From: Runella rosea
GTDB lineage: Bacteria; Bacteroidota; Bacteroidia; Cytophagales; Spirosomataceae
Assembly (NCBI RefSeq): GCF_003325355.1
Contig: NZ_CP030850.1
Coordinates: 6,089,001 to 6,153,000 of the forward strand
Direction: 5' to 3'
Length of the DNA stretch: 64,000 bases
Both the position numbers and the translations under genes were made by a program. The notes under the pieces are model-generated. The model was not told the origin of the DNA, did no database searches, and saw nothing but the letters and a program-made list of their open reading frames with translations. Below, piece by piece: positions 7,595-15,843 of this stretch (position 1 is the stretch's first letter; every line of letters begins with the position of its first letter).

Positions 7595-9034
7595 TTATTT
7601 GACTTTTATGGATTTCTCTCGGGCGAGCCGCAGTTCATAAAAATCCATAAATCCGTCTAATTCTTCGGCGGGAAGGCGCCGGGCAATGATTTTTTTATCT
7701 TGGTCTAAGACGTAAATCATGGGTGTATTGATTACGTCAAAATCTTTGCGAAAATCAATACGAAAGCTATAATCATAGCCGTGAATCCATTCCTGTAGGC
7801 CAAACTCCCGAATGTATTTTTTCCATTGGTCGGGCGCTCGCGCCACTGATGCCGCAAAGATTTGAACGTCCAACGTTTTTTTGTTCTTTTCATAAAATGC
7901 CTTCAATGCGGGGGTAGATTTTCGACAATGACTGCAATCGGGGTCATAGAAAACAACAACAGTGTACTTGGCTTTCACATCGGCTACGGAGCGCAGTTGA
8001 CCAGTCGTATCCGTCAAGGAGAGCGCTGGCAGGGTTTTACCCACCAAAAGCGGCTTCATGACGTTGACTTTTTGGCGGATGTTCTGCACCGTACTCGAAT
8101 CAGTCATGGGCATGATTCCGCCCAAGTAATATTTTTCGGCCAAATGCACAAATACTTGCTCGGTACCCATCACCGACGGGTTTTCGGCTTTGTTGGTTAA
8201 GTACCAAATACAGTACGCCTGCATTTCTTTACTTCCACCTTTCAGGGCTTTTTCAATTACAACATCGGAGGATTGAATCAGTGAATCAGGATGCTGAAAG
8301 GTGAGTTCACCCATGTACCAGTCTAGCTTTCGTTGTAGGGTAGGGGTACGAACGAGGCGCTCTTCCGAAAAATCAAAATTATCCCAAAAATGAGCCTTAT
8401 AATATTGGAACAACCATACTGAATCCACCCGACCGTCGGGGCGTTTGGGAGCGGGCGGAAGGTCAACCTCGGCGTTGGCTTTCATGATTTTTCCCGTCAG
8501 GGTCGTAGCATTTTCCTGTGCAAAGCTGCGGTAATAGTCAAATATCTGCCGCCGTAGGTTGTTGATTTTTGTTTGGGTCAACACATCTTGCCGCATTTTC
8601 ATTTGTGCCGCCAAAACGTTTATTTCGGTGTTGTAGCCCGCAATTTGCTGTTGGTATTTGTAATATAGCTCATTGTCGGGCGAGTTCTCAATCTTCATAT
8701 TGCCGACCACATTGACGGTGTCGGAGCTAAACGAAAAATGTTGCTCATGGCCAATGATAAACTCCGCCACGCGGCGCTTGGTGGGTGAAAGAAGCATATA
8801 AACTCCTCCAGGAAGGGGTTTGTCGCCCGCGAAAGTCAATTGACCATTTGCATCGGCTACGGCCGTATCTTTGACCACGTATTGCGAAAAACCAAAATAG
8901 TGGGCCAAGGTAAACGGCTCAGACCGAAGCCCTTTAATGGTTCCTTTGATGTTATAACCGCCGTTTTGGGCGAGCGTGCTTAAACCCATCAAAACCAGAA
9001 AAGGTAAAAGAAGCAGGGTGCTCATTGGGGACAT
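7595..9034 (-). CDS. TlpA-like thiol-disulfide protein with DUF4369/DUF5106-type N-terminus (copy 2 of tandem pair)
   Basis: A 479-residue secreted protein; the signal peptide ends near residue 23 (LSTLAQ). A DUF4369-like beta domain covers about 25-110 (YNIKGTIKGL, LPGGVYMLL). A helical DUF5106-like middle follows, with WDNFDFSEERLVRTP and a conserved YCIWYLTN. The C-terminal thioredoxin fold has active site CSHC in VVFYDPDCSHCRKSTP and the cis-proline segment INTPMIYVLD. It probably handles disulfides or thioethers of envelope proteins. It follows its paralogue with an 11-bp gap. CSHC instead of CGPC implies a different redox potential. Confidence 0.85.
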   Translation of the reverse strand: MSPMSTLLLLPFLVLMGLSTLAQNGGYNIKGTIKGLRSEPFTLAHYFGFSQYVVKDTAVADANGQLTFAGDKPLPGGVYMLLSPTKRRVAEFIIGHEQHFSFSSDTVNVVGNMKIENSPDNELYYKYQQQIAGYNTEINVLAAQMKMRQDVLTQTKINNLRRQIFDYYRSFAQENATTLTGKIMKANAEVDLPPAPKRPDGRVDSVWLFQYYKAHFWDNFDFSEERLVRTPTLQRKLDWYMGELTFQHPDSLIQSSDVVIEKALKGGSKEMQAYCIWYLTNKAENPSVMGTEQVFVHLAEKYYLGGIMPMTDSSTVQNIRQKVNVMKPLLVGKTLPALSLTDTTGQLRSVADVKAKYTVVVFYDPDCSHCRKSTPALKAFYEKNKKTLDVQIFAASVARAPDQWKKYIREFGLQEWIHGYDYSFRIDFRKDFDVINTPMIYVLDQDKKIIARRLPAEELDGFMDFYELRLAREKSIKVK

Positions 9035-9045
9035 AGAATGTTTGT

Positions 9046-10476
9046 TTATTGCCGGCTGCCTGCGGGTTTTGATTCCAATGCAAGGCGCTTTTTATAAACA
9101 TTCAAAAATGGTTCCAAATCTTCGACGCCCAGTCGACGGGCAATAATTTTTTTGTTTTTGTCTAAGACATACACCGTTGGCGTTGAAAAAACGTCATAAT
9201 CGTTGCGGTATACTACCTGACGAGAAGCCACTAATCCAAACCCGTTGGTCATGCCTTCAAGCTTAAACTCTTTGATAAATTTGCGCCATTCGTCCTCTTT
9301 GCCCTCGATGGCAACGGTCAACACATCGACGCCCTGCGCGTGCATTTTGTCGTGAAAGGCTTTCAACTTAGGGGCCGATTCGCGGCAGTGACCGCAGGTA
9401 GGAGAGTAAAAAAACAGCACCTGAAAGTCAGCTTTGCTGCCGTGAATGTACTCTAGCTTGTCAGGGGCGCGGTAGCTCATCACGCCCAAGTCGGGAATGA
9501 TTTTGTTGACCAACAACGGCTTCAACACTTTGATGCGCTCAGACATATTTTTGAGGGTAGCCGTATCAGAAACAGGCATGATGCCAGTGAGGTAGTATTT
9601 TTCGCCCATGTGCACAAAAACACCCTCTGTTCCGACAGTCTTTGGCATTTCGTATTGGTTGGTAATGTACCAAATACAATAGGAAATAATGTCTTTTTGA
9701 TTTCCTTTGATGGCCTTATTGACCACTAAATCAGCTTCTTTGATGAGTGAGTCTTCCGTTTGGAGGGTCAATTCTTTGATGTAGCGGTCCAGTTTTTGAT
9801 GGAGAAACGGCGTCTGGAGCATCCGAGCATCCGAAAAATCGAAGTTGTCCCAGTAGTGATTTTTATAGTAATTGAAGACCCAAGCAGAATCCGTTTTGCC
9901 GTTAGGAAGTTTAGGCGCGGCTGGTAATTCTGGTTCGGCAGACGCTTTGAAGAGCTTGACGGTAAAAGTACCTTCGTTGACCTTCATAAAATTGTCATAA
10001 AAGGCTTTCCGTTGGTCCTGAATATCTTTGTAGCGCTTGTCGCTGTCGGGTACTTTTTGGGCTTTGAGTTTTTGATATTCCGTTTCTTTGTCCTTCATGA
10101 AACGCTGGAACTCATAAAAAAGCTCGTTGTCGCGGCTTCCTTTTACGCGCATACTTCCCACGATGTCGACCGTATCGGCGGTAAAACTGAAATCTTGGTC
10201 GTCGGCAATCAGCATCCGATAGAGGGTTTTACGGTCGGGCAATACGATTTCATATACCCCGCCCGCAAGCGGTTTGTTACCTTCAATGACAAAATGCCCG
10301 TCTTTGTCGGCTTGGGCGGTGTCTTTGGCGTATATTTGGGCGGCGTAATAGTTGGCTAAAATGCAACTGCCTCCGCTAAGACCTTTGATTTGGCCTTCGA
10401 TTCGGTAGGCTGATTGGGCAAAAACTAAATGCGTAATACAGAAAAATAAAGGAAGAAGGATATGTTTTAATTTCAT
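9046..10476 (-). CDS. TlpA-like thiol-disulfide protein with DUF4369/DUF5106-type N-terminus (copy 1 of tandem pair)
   Basis: A 476-residue paralogue of the next gene downstream, with the same order of parts: signal peptide (CITHLVFAQ), DUF4369-like beta domain (YRIEGQIKGLSGGSCIL, LAGGVYEIVLP), helical middle (HYWDNFDFSDARMLQTP, SYCIWYITNQ), and a C-terminal thioredoxin fold with CGHC (FYSPTCGHCRESAP) and cis-Pro FSTPTVYVLDKNKKIIARR. The two copies align nearly end to end but differ at many positions, so the duplication is old. A TAnnTTTG element upstream suggests this copy is first in a two-gene operon. Confidence 0.85.
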   Translation of the reverse strand: MKLKHILLPLFFCITHLVFAQSAYRIEGQIKGLSGGSCILANYYAAQIYAKDTAQADKDGHFVIEGNKPLAGGVYEIVLPDRKTLYRMLIADDQDFSFTADTVDIVGSMRVKGSRDNELFYEFQRFMKDKETEYQKLKAQKVPDSDKRYKDIQDQRKAFYDNFMKVNEGTFTVKLFKASAEPELPAAPKLPNGKTDSAWVFNYYKNHYWDNFDFSDARMLQTPFLHQKLDRYIKELTLQTEDSLIKEADLVVNKAIKGNQKDIISYCIWYITNQYEMPKTVGTEGVFVHMGEKYYLTGIMPVSDTATLKNMSERIKVLKPLLVNKIIPDLGVMSYRAPDKLEYIHGSKADFQVLFFYSPTCGHCRESAPKLKAFHDKMHAQGVDVLTVAIEGKEDEWRKFIKEFKLEGMTNGFGLVASRQVVYRNDYDVFSTPTVYVLDKNKKIIARRLGVEDLEPFLNVYKKRLALESKPAGSRQ

Positions 10477-10499
10477 CGCTTTATGCGTTTTATAGGCCT

Positions 10500-10507
10500 C
10501 AAAATTA
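10500..10507 (-). promoter_or_regulatory. Candidate -7 box for the TlpA-like pair
   Basis: Minus-strand TAATTTTG fits TAnnTTTG and lies 24 bp upstream of the ATG at 10476. No convincing -33 box accompanies it. Confidence 0.35.
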
Positions 10508-10577
10508 GAACTTTTATTTTAGTCAGTTAAACGAATTTTTTACACTTTTAGCATCTCTACCCTTAAAACAGGCGATA

Positions 10578-11345
10578 ATGTTTTATATTTTATCCAAAAC
10601 CATTGATGTGTTGCTGATGCCACTGACCATGGCATGTATTGCTTTTCTTTACGCCATCCTAACCAAAAACCGTGCCCGAAGTCGAAAAGTTTTGATTGGG
10701 GCGTTGGTAGGACTTTATCTGGTCAGCAGTCCTATTCTGGTCAACAAATTGTTGATATGGTGGGAGCCGAGGGCTTCTAATGAAGAAAAAAAATACGAAG
10801 TTGCGGCCCTCTTAACGGGCGGGATTATAAAACGGTACCATCAACCTACCAAACACGTTTGGTTTGGCAAAAGCGGCGACCGGGCTTTGCAGGCCTTTGA
10901 ATTGTATAAAAGGGGGAAAATCAAAAAAATTATCATCAGCGGGGGGGAGGGCTCGTTGAGAGGAGGGAGAATCAACAATTCAGAAAACAACGGTATCCGA
11001 CAATACCTCATTGAATCGGGAGTGGCGGCGGCCGATATTGTGCAGGATTCTTTGGCGTTGAACACCCGTCAAAATGCCGTTAATACCGCCAAAATCTTAA
11101 GAACACAGTTCAATACCGACAAATGTATGTTGATCACCTCGTCTTTTCATTTGCCTCGGGCGGAGGGTTGTTTTAAGAAAGAAGGCATCACCGTTTTTGC
11201 GTGCCCTGCGCATTATCTTCAGGAAGACGGGGGCGCGATTTGGTTTGATAAACTCTTCCCTTCCGAAGAAGCCCTTGCTTATTTCTATCTCGTTTGGCAC
11301 GAAATGATTGGGTATGTGGTGTACAAATTGGTAGGGTATATCTAA
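10578..11345 (+). CDS. Membrane-anchored YdcF-like DUF218 protein (ElyC-type)
   Basis: A 255-residue protein with two N-terminal membrane helices (about 4-26 and 38-60), then a periplasm-side DUF218 domain: AALLTGGI, RALQAFELYKRGKIKKIIISGGEG, ESGVAAADIVQDSLALNTRQNAVNTAKIL and CMLITSSFHLPRAEGCFKKEGI. The layout matches E. coli ElyC/YcbC, linked to envelope polysaccharide lipid-carrier metabolism; function here is inferred only. It is a second DUF218 protein in the window and is not close in sequence to the cytosolic one at 1.2 kb. It is monocistronic and converges on sbcC with a 24-bp gap. Confidence 0.85.
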   Translation: MFYILSKTIDVLLMPLTMACIAFLYAILTKNRARSRKVLIGALVGLYLVSSPILVNKLLIWWEPRASNEEKKYEVAALLTGGIIKRYHQPTKHVWFGKSGDRALQAFELYKRGKIKKIIISGGEGSLRGGRINNSENNGIRQYLIESGVAAADIVQDSLALNTRQNAVNTAKILRTQFNTDKCMLITSSFHLPRAEGCFKKEGITVFACPAHYLQEDGGAIWFDKLFPSEEALAYFYLVWHEMIGYVVYKLVGYI

Positions 11346-11369
11346 TGGTGCTTTCGGGTTTTCAAACAA

Positions 11370-14300
11370 TCAGAAAAGCTTGATACAACTCCCCCGTTCT
11401 TCGTCGTTGATGATGTGAAGATATCGGTCAATTTCTTGCTGCATATCTTCCACGTGTGAGATTATACCCACCACGCGGTTTTCTTTACGGAGTGACTTGA
11501 GGGTATCAAACACCGTTTGCAACGATTCTTTGTCTAACGACCCAAAGCCTTCGTCCAAAAAGAAAAAGTTTTCTTGGGCCGTGATTTGGGCGTTTACGTT
11601 GTCGGCCAACGCCAATGCCAACGACAACGCCGCCTGAAACTTTTGCCCCCCTGATAGGGTATTCAAAGCCCGCGTGCGACCATCATTGAGCAAATCGCGT
11701 ACCTGAAAATTATTGGACTCGTTCACTTCCAGCCGTAGTTGTTGGCGTGTCATGCGGTGAAAACGGTCGTTGGCTTGATTGCACAAGTTTTGTAAATAAA
11801 CCGACGACACATAATTGACAAAACCACTCGCTTTAAAGAGTCTTTCGAGCGTTTTGAGGTCGGCTTGGCGGAGTTCGAGTTTGGCTTTTTGTTCGAGGAG
11901 TTCGGCTTGTTTTTGTAGTTGTTGGGCTTGCGTTTTTTCCAAATCTACCAATCGGCCTTGCTCACGCGTCCATTTTTCGATGGTTTGCTGGTGTTCCTCA
12001 ATGTCTTTTAAGAGTTGTGCATACCACTCTGTATCAAGGGTTTGTGCTTTGGTGGCTTGTTGTAAATCTTCCCGTTCTTTGCGGAAAGCAAACAATTTTT
12101 TGTCAAATTCAACAATGATTTCTCGTTCTTGGGTCAGGTTCAATTGCCACCCCAACACCGCCAAAACACTTGTTTCGGATTCGTATTGGTGGGTTTTCAG
12201 GGCGTCAGTAATGCGGTCTTCCGATTGTTTCAAATCGGTTTGTAGATTTTCAAGGTTGGTTTTTAGGGTGGTTAGTTGCCCCGTTAAAGGCCCAATTTCT
12301 TGCTGCTGTTGCCTGATTTTTTTGTCTAACTCCTCATATTGTAGCACCAGATTTTGCCATTCTTGGGCTTGTTTTTCCACTTGATTTTCGAGTACCTCAA
12401 CCTCTATAGTTGCAAAATGATTTACTTCCAATACCTTCAGTTGATTAATCGACTGCTGAATGGCTCCGTCGAAAGTCGCTATTTTTTGCCCAAATTCTTC
12501 AATTGGTTTTTCGTATTTTTCTTTCAGATCAGTTTCGTCTTTTTCGATGCCTTGCTCCTCGGCTTCGAGTTTTTTTTCCAAATTCACTAACTGTTCTTGT
12601 GTCACTTTGGCCTGTCCCAGCGCCAAATCTACGGGTTTGCGGTCGGCGTTGTCGAAAGCAGGCCAGATAAACTGAGTTTCGTGCAGGCGAATTTCTTCTG
12701 TTTTTTTGTCCCAAGTTTGTTTGACTTCTTGCTTTTGAGATTGAATCAAAGCGAGGTCTTTCTCTACCATTCGGAGTTGTTTTTCCAACTGCCCCAACGT
12801 TTGCGAAGCCGTATTTTTGAGTTGTTCTTGGCGTTGTTGCAACTGACGAATCAGGGTGTTGAAGTCGGTTTCGGCGGCCAAAATCTGGGGATGATGTACC
12901 GCCCCACAAAGCGGGCAAGGTTCGCCTTCTTGTAAGGCCCCCGCGTATTGTTGTAAGGCTTTTTGGGTACTAAGGTGCAAAATCTCTGGATTCAACGCTT
13001 CGGCTTCTTTCTGCAATTGCAGACGAGCCGCTTCGACGCCTTCATAAATCGCCTCAAAAGTTTGGTTATCAGTAGGTTTATGAACCAATGCTTGTAATTC
13101 TTCGGTAAACAAAGCAGTTTTTACCTCGGCCATGTTTCCTTCCTTTTTAACCAAATCATTGGCTTTGGTTCGGAGTTCTTCTTTGTCTTTAAGAAGATTT
13201 TCTTTTTTGTCAAACCAAGCTTTTATTTCCGACAGTTGAGCAATGTCGGGTAAAGCTTCTCGCAGTGTAATGCGCTGTTTTTTAAGGGTTTCGTATTGTT
13301 TTTTGCGCTCTTGAATGGCTTGTTGTTTGAGTACCAATTTTTGCTTCCCGTCTTCTATTCGTTTTTGAAGTTTTGCGCGTTCGGCTTCTCCTTTTTTCAC
13401 GTTTACAATGGCGCGCAAATCCTCTAGTTGCGTCTGGCTTTCTTGGCGTTTTTCGTAGTTAGGGCGCAGGTTTTCTATTTCTTTTTGGTTGAAACTTAAG
13501 ACTTTTTCTATGGCCTCAATCTTTGTTTTTGTTTCTGATTGTGTCTGTATTTCGCGGTTGATTTGCTTTATTATATCTGCTTTTTTGTCCAACAAAGGCT
13601 TCAACTCCAACTGACAGAGCTCGTACTGCCGAAGCCTTTCGCGTCGCTGCTGAAACTCCTTGGCTTGGTCCTCTAAGTTTTTGATTTCGCCCTCCAAATC
13701 TACCAAACGATTGAAAAGTTTCATCAACGCCTCTATTGCTTTTTCTTCGTTTTGTTTGCGGGCAAGTTGTTCTTTTTGTTGGCTCAACAACGCCTGGGCG
13801 TTTTGAAGGTCCAATTGCGTTTGAGCATACATTTCGGGAGTCACATCTCCAAGGGCTTTGCGCTGACCTTCAAGGTGTTGCCATTCGCTATCGGTTTTGT
13901 TGAGCAGCCTTTTTACCCGTTCCGAAAGCTCAAAGCGTTCCAACTGAAAGAGTTCTTTCATCATCCGCGTGCGGTCGGCGTCGCGGAGTTCGATAAACTC
14001 CTGAAACCTTCCTTGCGGAATAATGACCGTCCGCTTGAAGTTTTCGTAGCTGAGTCCAATTATTTTTTCGGCAGGGTTATCGGCTGAAATGGGCGACCAA
14101 TCGTTGAGTTCAGGCATCCATTGATAGGCTTTTCTTTCGATTTTGACTTGGTCAAAGTGCTTGCCGCTGCGCTTGCCTTCGGCCACAAATCGATACTCCG
14201 TTTGGTCGCGGCCAGTCCGAAAAACCAAATCAATATACAACTTCTCTGAACGCAAGTTCATCAAATTATAGCTACGGTTTTCGCGGCTGTTAAGTCGCTC

Positions 14301-14468
14301 ACTATCACCGTACAATACAAAAGTAACAGCCTCCAAAATCGTGGACTTTCCGCTACCCACTTTGCCAAAAATCCCAAAAAGACCTGCAGCTGTCAGCGCA
14401 GAAAAATCAATTTCTTGGCGTTCGCGGTACGACTGAATTCCTTGTAAAATAAGTTTAACGGGTATCAT
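11370..14468 (-). CDS. sbcC: Exonuclease subunit SbcC (Rad50-like ATPase)
   Basis: A 1032-residue SMC-type ATPase. Walker A is GKVGSGKST (35-43). A long coiled coil with many Q/E/K heptads runs from about 180 to 890 and is broken by the zinc-hook CPLC at 518-521 (EPCPLCGAVHH). The ABC signature LSGGQKFQAA is near 938, Walker B FFFLDEGFGSLD near 968, and the switch histidine is in ISHVE near 1005. With SbcD it forms the ATP-dependent nuclease that opens hairpins and processes double-strand ends. The start overlaps the sbcD stop by ATGA, so the two are translationally coupled. Confidence 0.97.
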   Translation of the reverse strand: MIPVKLILQGIQSYRERQEIDFSALTAAGLFGIFGKVGSGKSTILEAVTFVLYGDSERLNSRENRSYNLMNLRSEKLYIDLVFRTGRDQTEYRFVAEGKRSGKHFDQVKIERKAYQWMPELNDWSPISADNPAEKIIGLSYENFKRTVIIPQGRFQEFIELRDADRTRMMKELFQLERFELSERVKRLLNKTDSEWQHLEGQRKALGDVTPEMYAQTQLDLQNAQALLSQQKEQLARKQNEEKAIEALMKLFNRLVDLEGEIKNLEDQAKEFQQRRERLRQYELCQLELKPLLDKKADIIKQINREIQTQSETKTKIEAIEKVLSFNQKEIENLRPNYEKRQESQTQLEDLRAIVNVKKGEAERAKLQKRIEDGKQKLVLKQQAIQERKKQYETLKKQRITLREALPDIAQLSEIKAWFDKKENLLKDKEELRTKANDLVKKEGNMAEVKTALFTEELQALVHKPTDNQTFEAIYEGVEAARLQLQKEAEALNPEILHLSTQKALQQYAGALQEGEPCPLCGAVHHPQILAAETDFNTLIRQLQQRQEQLKNTASQTLGQLEKQLRMVEKDLALIQSQKQEVKQTWDKKTEEIRLHETQFIWPAFDNADRKPVDLALGQAKVTQEQLVNLEKKLEAEEQGIEKDETDLKEKYEKPIEEFGQKIATFDGAIQQSINQLKVLEVNHFATIEVEVLENQVEKQAQEWQNLVLQYEELDKKIRQQQQEIGPLTGQLTTLKTNLENLQTDLKQSEDRITDALKTHQYESETSVLAVLGWQLNLTQEREIIVEFDKKLFAFRKEREDLQQATKAQTLDTEWYAQLLKDIEEHQQTIEKWTREQGRLVDLEKTQAQQLQKQAELLEQKAKLELRQADLKTLERLFKASGFVNYVSSVYLQNLCNQANDRFHRMTRQQLRLEVNESNNFQVRDLLNDGRTRALNTLSGGQKFQAALSLALALADNVNAQITAQENFFFLDEGFGSLDKESLQTVFDTLKSLRKENRVVGIISHVEDMQQEIDRYLHIINDEERGSCIKLF

Positions 14469-15715
14469 AAATTTTCGTCTTCGTCCAATGCTAAAATCTC
14501 TTTAAACACCTCCATCAGCGATTCGTTGGGCGCTTGGCCTTTGCCTTCTTTGCTGTTTTTGAAATAATTGATAAACAGTTCTTCCATGCCCCGACCTTCT
14601 TGTTGGAGGAGTTCGCGGGTGGTGTCGTTGGTGGTCGTCGCTTTGGTTCGGATTTCGGGTACGATCGGCATCAAGCCCGCGTGGGCTTCCATGAGGCGTT
14701 TTTTGTCGGCCGATTCCAGAAAGTTGTCGGTAACGATGGTGAGTTCTACCAAAGCTTCTTGGTTTTCTTCCAGCCAACCGAGTGCTTCTTCTACTTCTTC
14801 AAAACGCGCCCGTAGTAGTTTTTTACCCCGCGTCAAAGCGACTTGACGGTACTCCACGGGATGTCCTGCTTCGGCTTCAATGATGACTACGTATTTGGTT
14901 TGATTGGCTTCGGCAAAACTATAGGCCAACGGGCTACTGCTATATACAATAGGGCAAGGCTGCTTGCTGACGGTCTGATAACGGTGCAAATGCCCCAAGG
15001 CCACGTACTGAATTTGAGAGGGGAAGTTTTCGGAATAAATGGCCTGCGCTCCGCCAATGTGCAAGATTGGTCGCTCGTCGTCGGGTTCTTCGGGCGGATT
15101 GGGGTCGTCTTGACGCATCACGTACAGGTGCGTAACGAGCAAGTTCACGCCTGTATCGTCGCAGTAGTCATCGGCCAATTGTTGCCAATGTTGCTGGAGG
15201 ATTTGACGTAGATTTTCTTCCGTTTTTTCTACTCCCAAAAACGTTTTCAGGCGGAGTTCGTTGGCATAAGGTGTAAGAATAAGCCGCAACGGACACGCCA
15301 CTAACGGAAGCTGTAATTCGACAAAACCACGGTCGGTTTTGGTCACTTTTAGGCCATTTTTGGTTTCAAAAGGACGAATGGAGGCATTGGGAAAGCCTAC
15401 AAATAAAATTCCTGACACCCGCGCGAGTGCGTCGGGCGCATCTATGCGTTCGGGGGAGTCGTGGTTTCCTGCAATGGCTATAACGGCTCTATTTCCAAAA
15501 TTTGAAAGACGATGTAATGTACTGTATAACAGTTCCATTGCCTCAGAAGAGGGGCTGAAGTTGTCAAATAAATCGCCCGCAACAATGACCGCATCTACTG
15601 CTTCGCGTTCTGCTATTTCGCAAATTTCGTCCAAGACCTCTTTTTGTTCGTCGAGCCTCGAAAACTGTTCTAAGCGTTTGCCCAAATGCCAATCGGCGGT
15701 ATGGAGAATTTTCAT
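14465..15715 (-). CDS. sbcD: Exonuclease subunit SbcD (Mre11-like nuclease)
   Basis: I place the start at the ATG at 15713-15715, giving 416 residues and the canonical N-terminus MKILHTADWHLGKRL; the longer frame adds 12 unrelated residues. Metal-binding motifs of the calcineurin-like phosphoesterase are complete: DxH (TADWHLG), GDLFDNFSPS, GNHDSPERI, LVTHLYV and ALGHLHRYQ. The C-terminal part caps the site and binds SbcC. It nicks and degrades DNA ends in complex with SbcC. It is first in a two-gene operon, the usual sbcDC order. Confidence 0.96.
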   Translation of the reverse strand: MKILHTADWHLGKRLEQFSRLDEQKEVLDEICEIAEREAVDAVIVAGDLFDNFSPSSEAMELLYSTLHRLSNFGNRAVIAIAGNHDSPERIDAPDALARVSGILFVGFPNASIRPFETKNGLKVTKTDRGFVELQLPLVACPLRLILTPYANELRLKTFLGVEKTEENLRQILQQHWQQLADDYCDDTGVNLLVTHLYVMRQDDPNPPEEPDDERPILHIGGAQAIYSENFPSQIQYVALGHLHRYQTVSKQPCPIVYSSSPLAYSFAEANQTKYVVIIEAEAGHPVEYRQVALTRGKKLLRARFEEVEEALGWLEENQEALVELTIVTDNFLESADKKRLMEAHAGLMPIVPEIRTKATTTNDTTRELLQQEGRGMEELFINYFKNSKEGKGQAPNESLMEVFKEILALDEDENL

Positions 15716-15778
15716 GAATACAGGTGGCAGGTTTTGAAATTGTTCTATCAAGTCTGCAAAAATGCCAAAAAGGAACGG

Positions 15779-15786
15779 TAAATTTG
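15779..15786 (+). promoter_or_regulatory. Candidate -7 box for the HAD-SerA fusion gene
   Basis: TAAATTTG matches TAnnTTTG, 57 bp upstream of the ATG at 15844, in the divergent gap with sbcD. There is no good -33 TTTG at the usual spacing. Confidence 0.4.
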
Positions 15787-15843
15787 TACCTCAAATGAGA
15801 ATACCTTTTAGCACCCACCGATAAAAATATAAATTAGCGCTCA

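Noticed and set aside
11370-15715. An anti-phage defence module with SMC-like ATPase and nuclease.
   Set aside because: Motifs, order and ATGA coupling are those of housekeeping sbcDC; no defence genes surround it.
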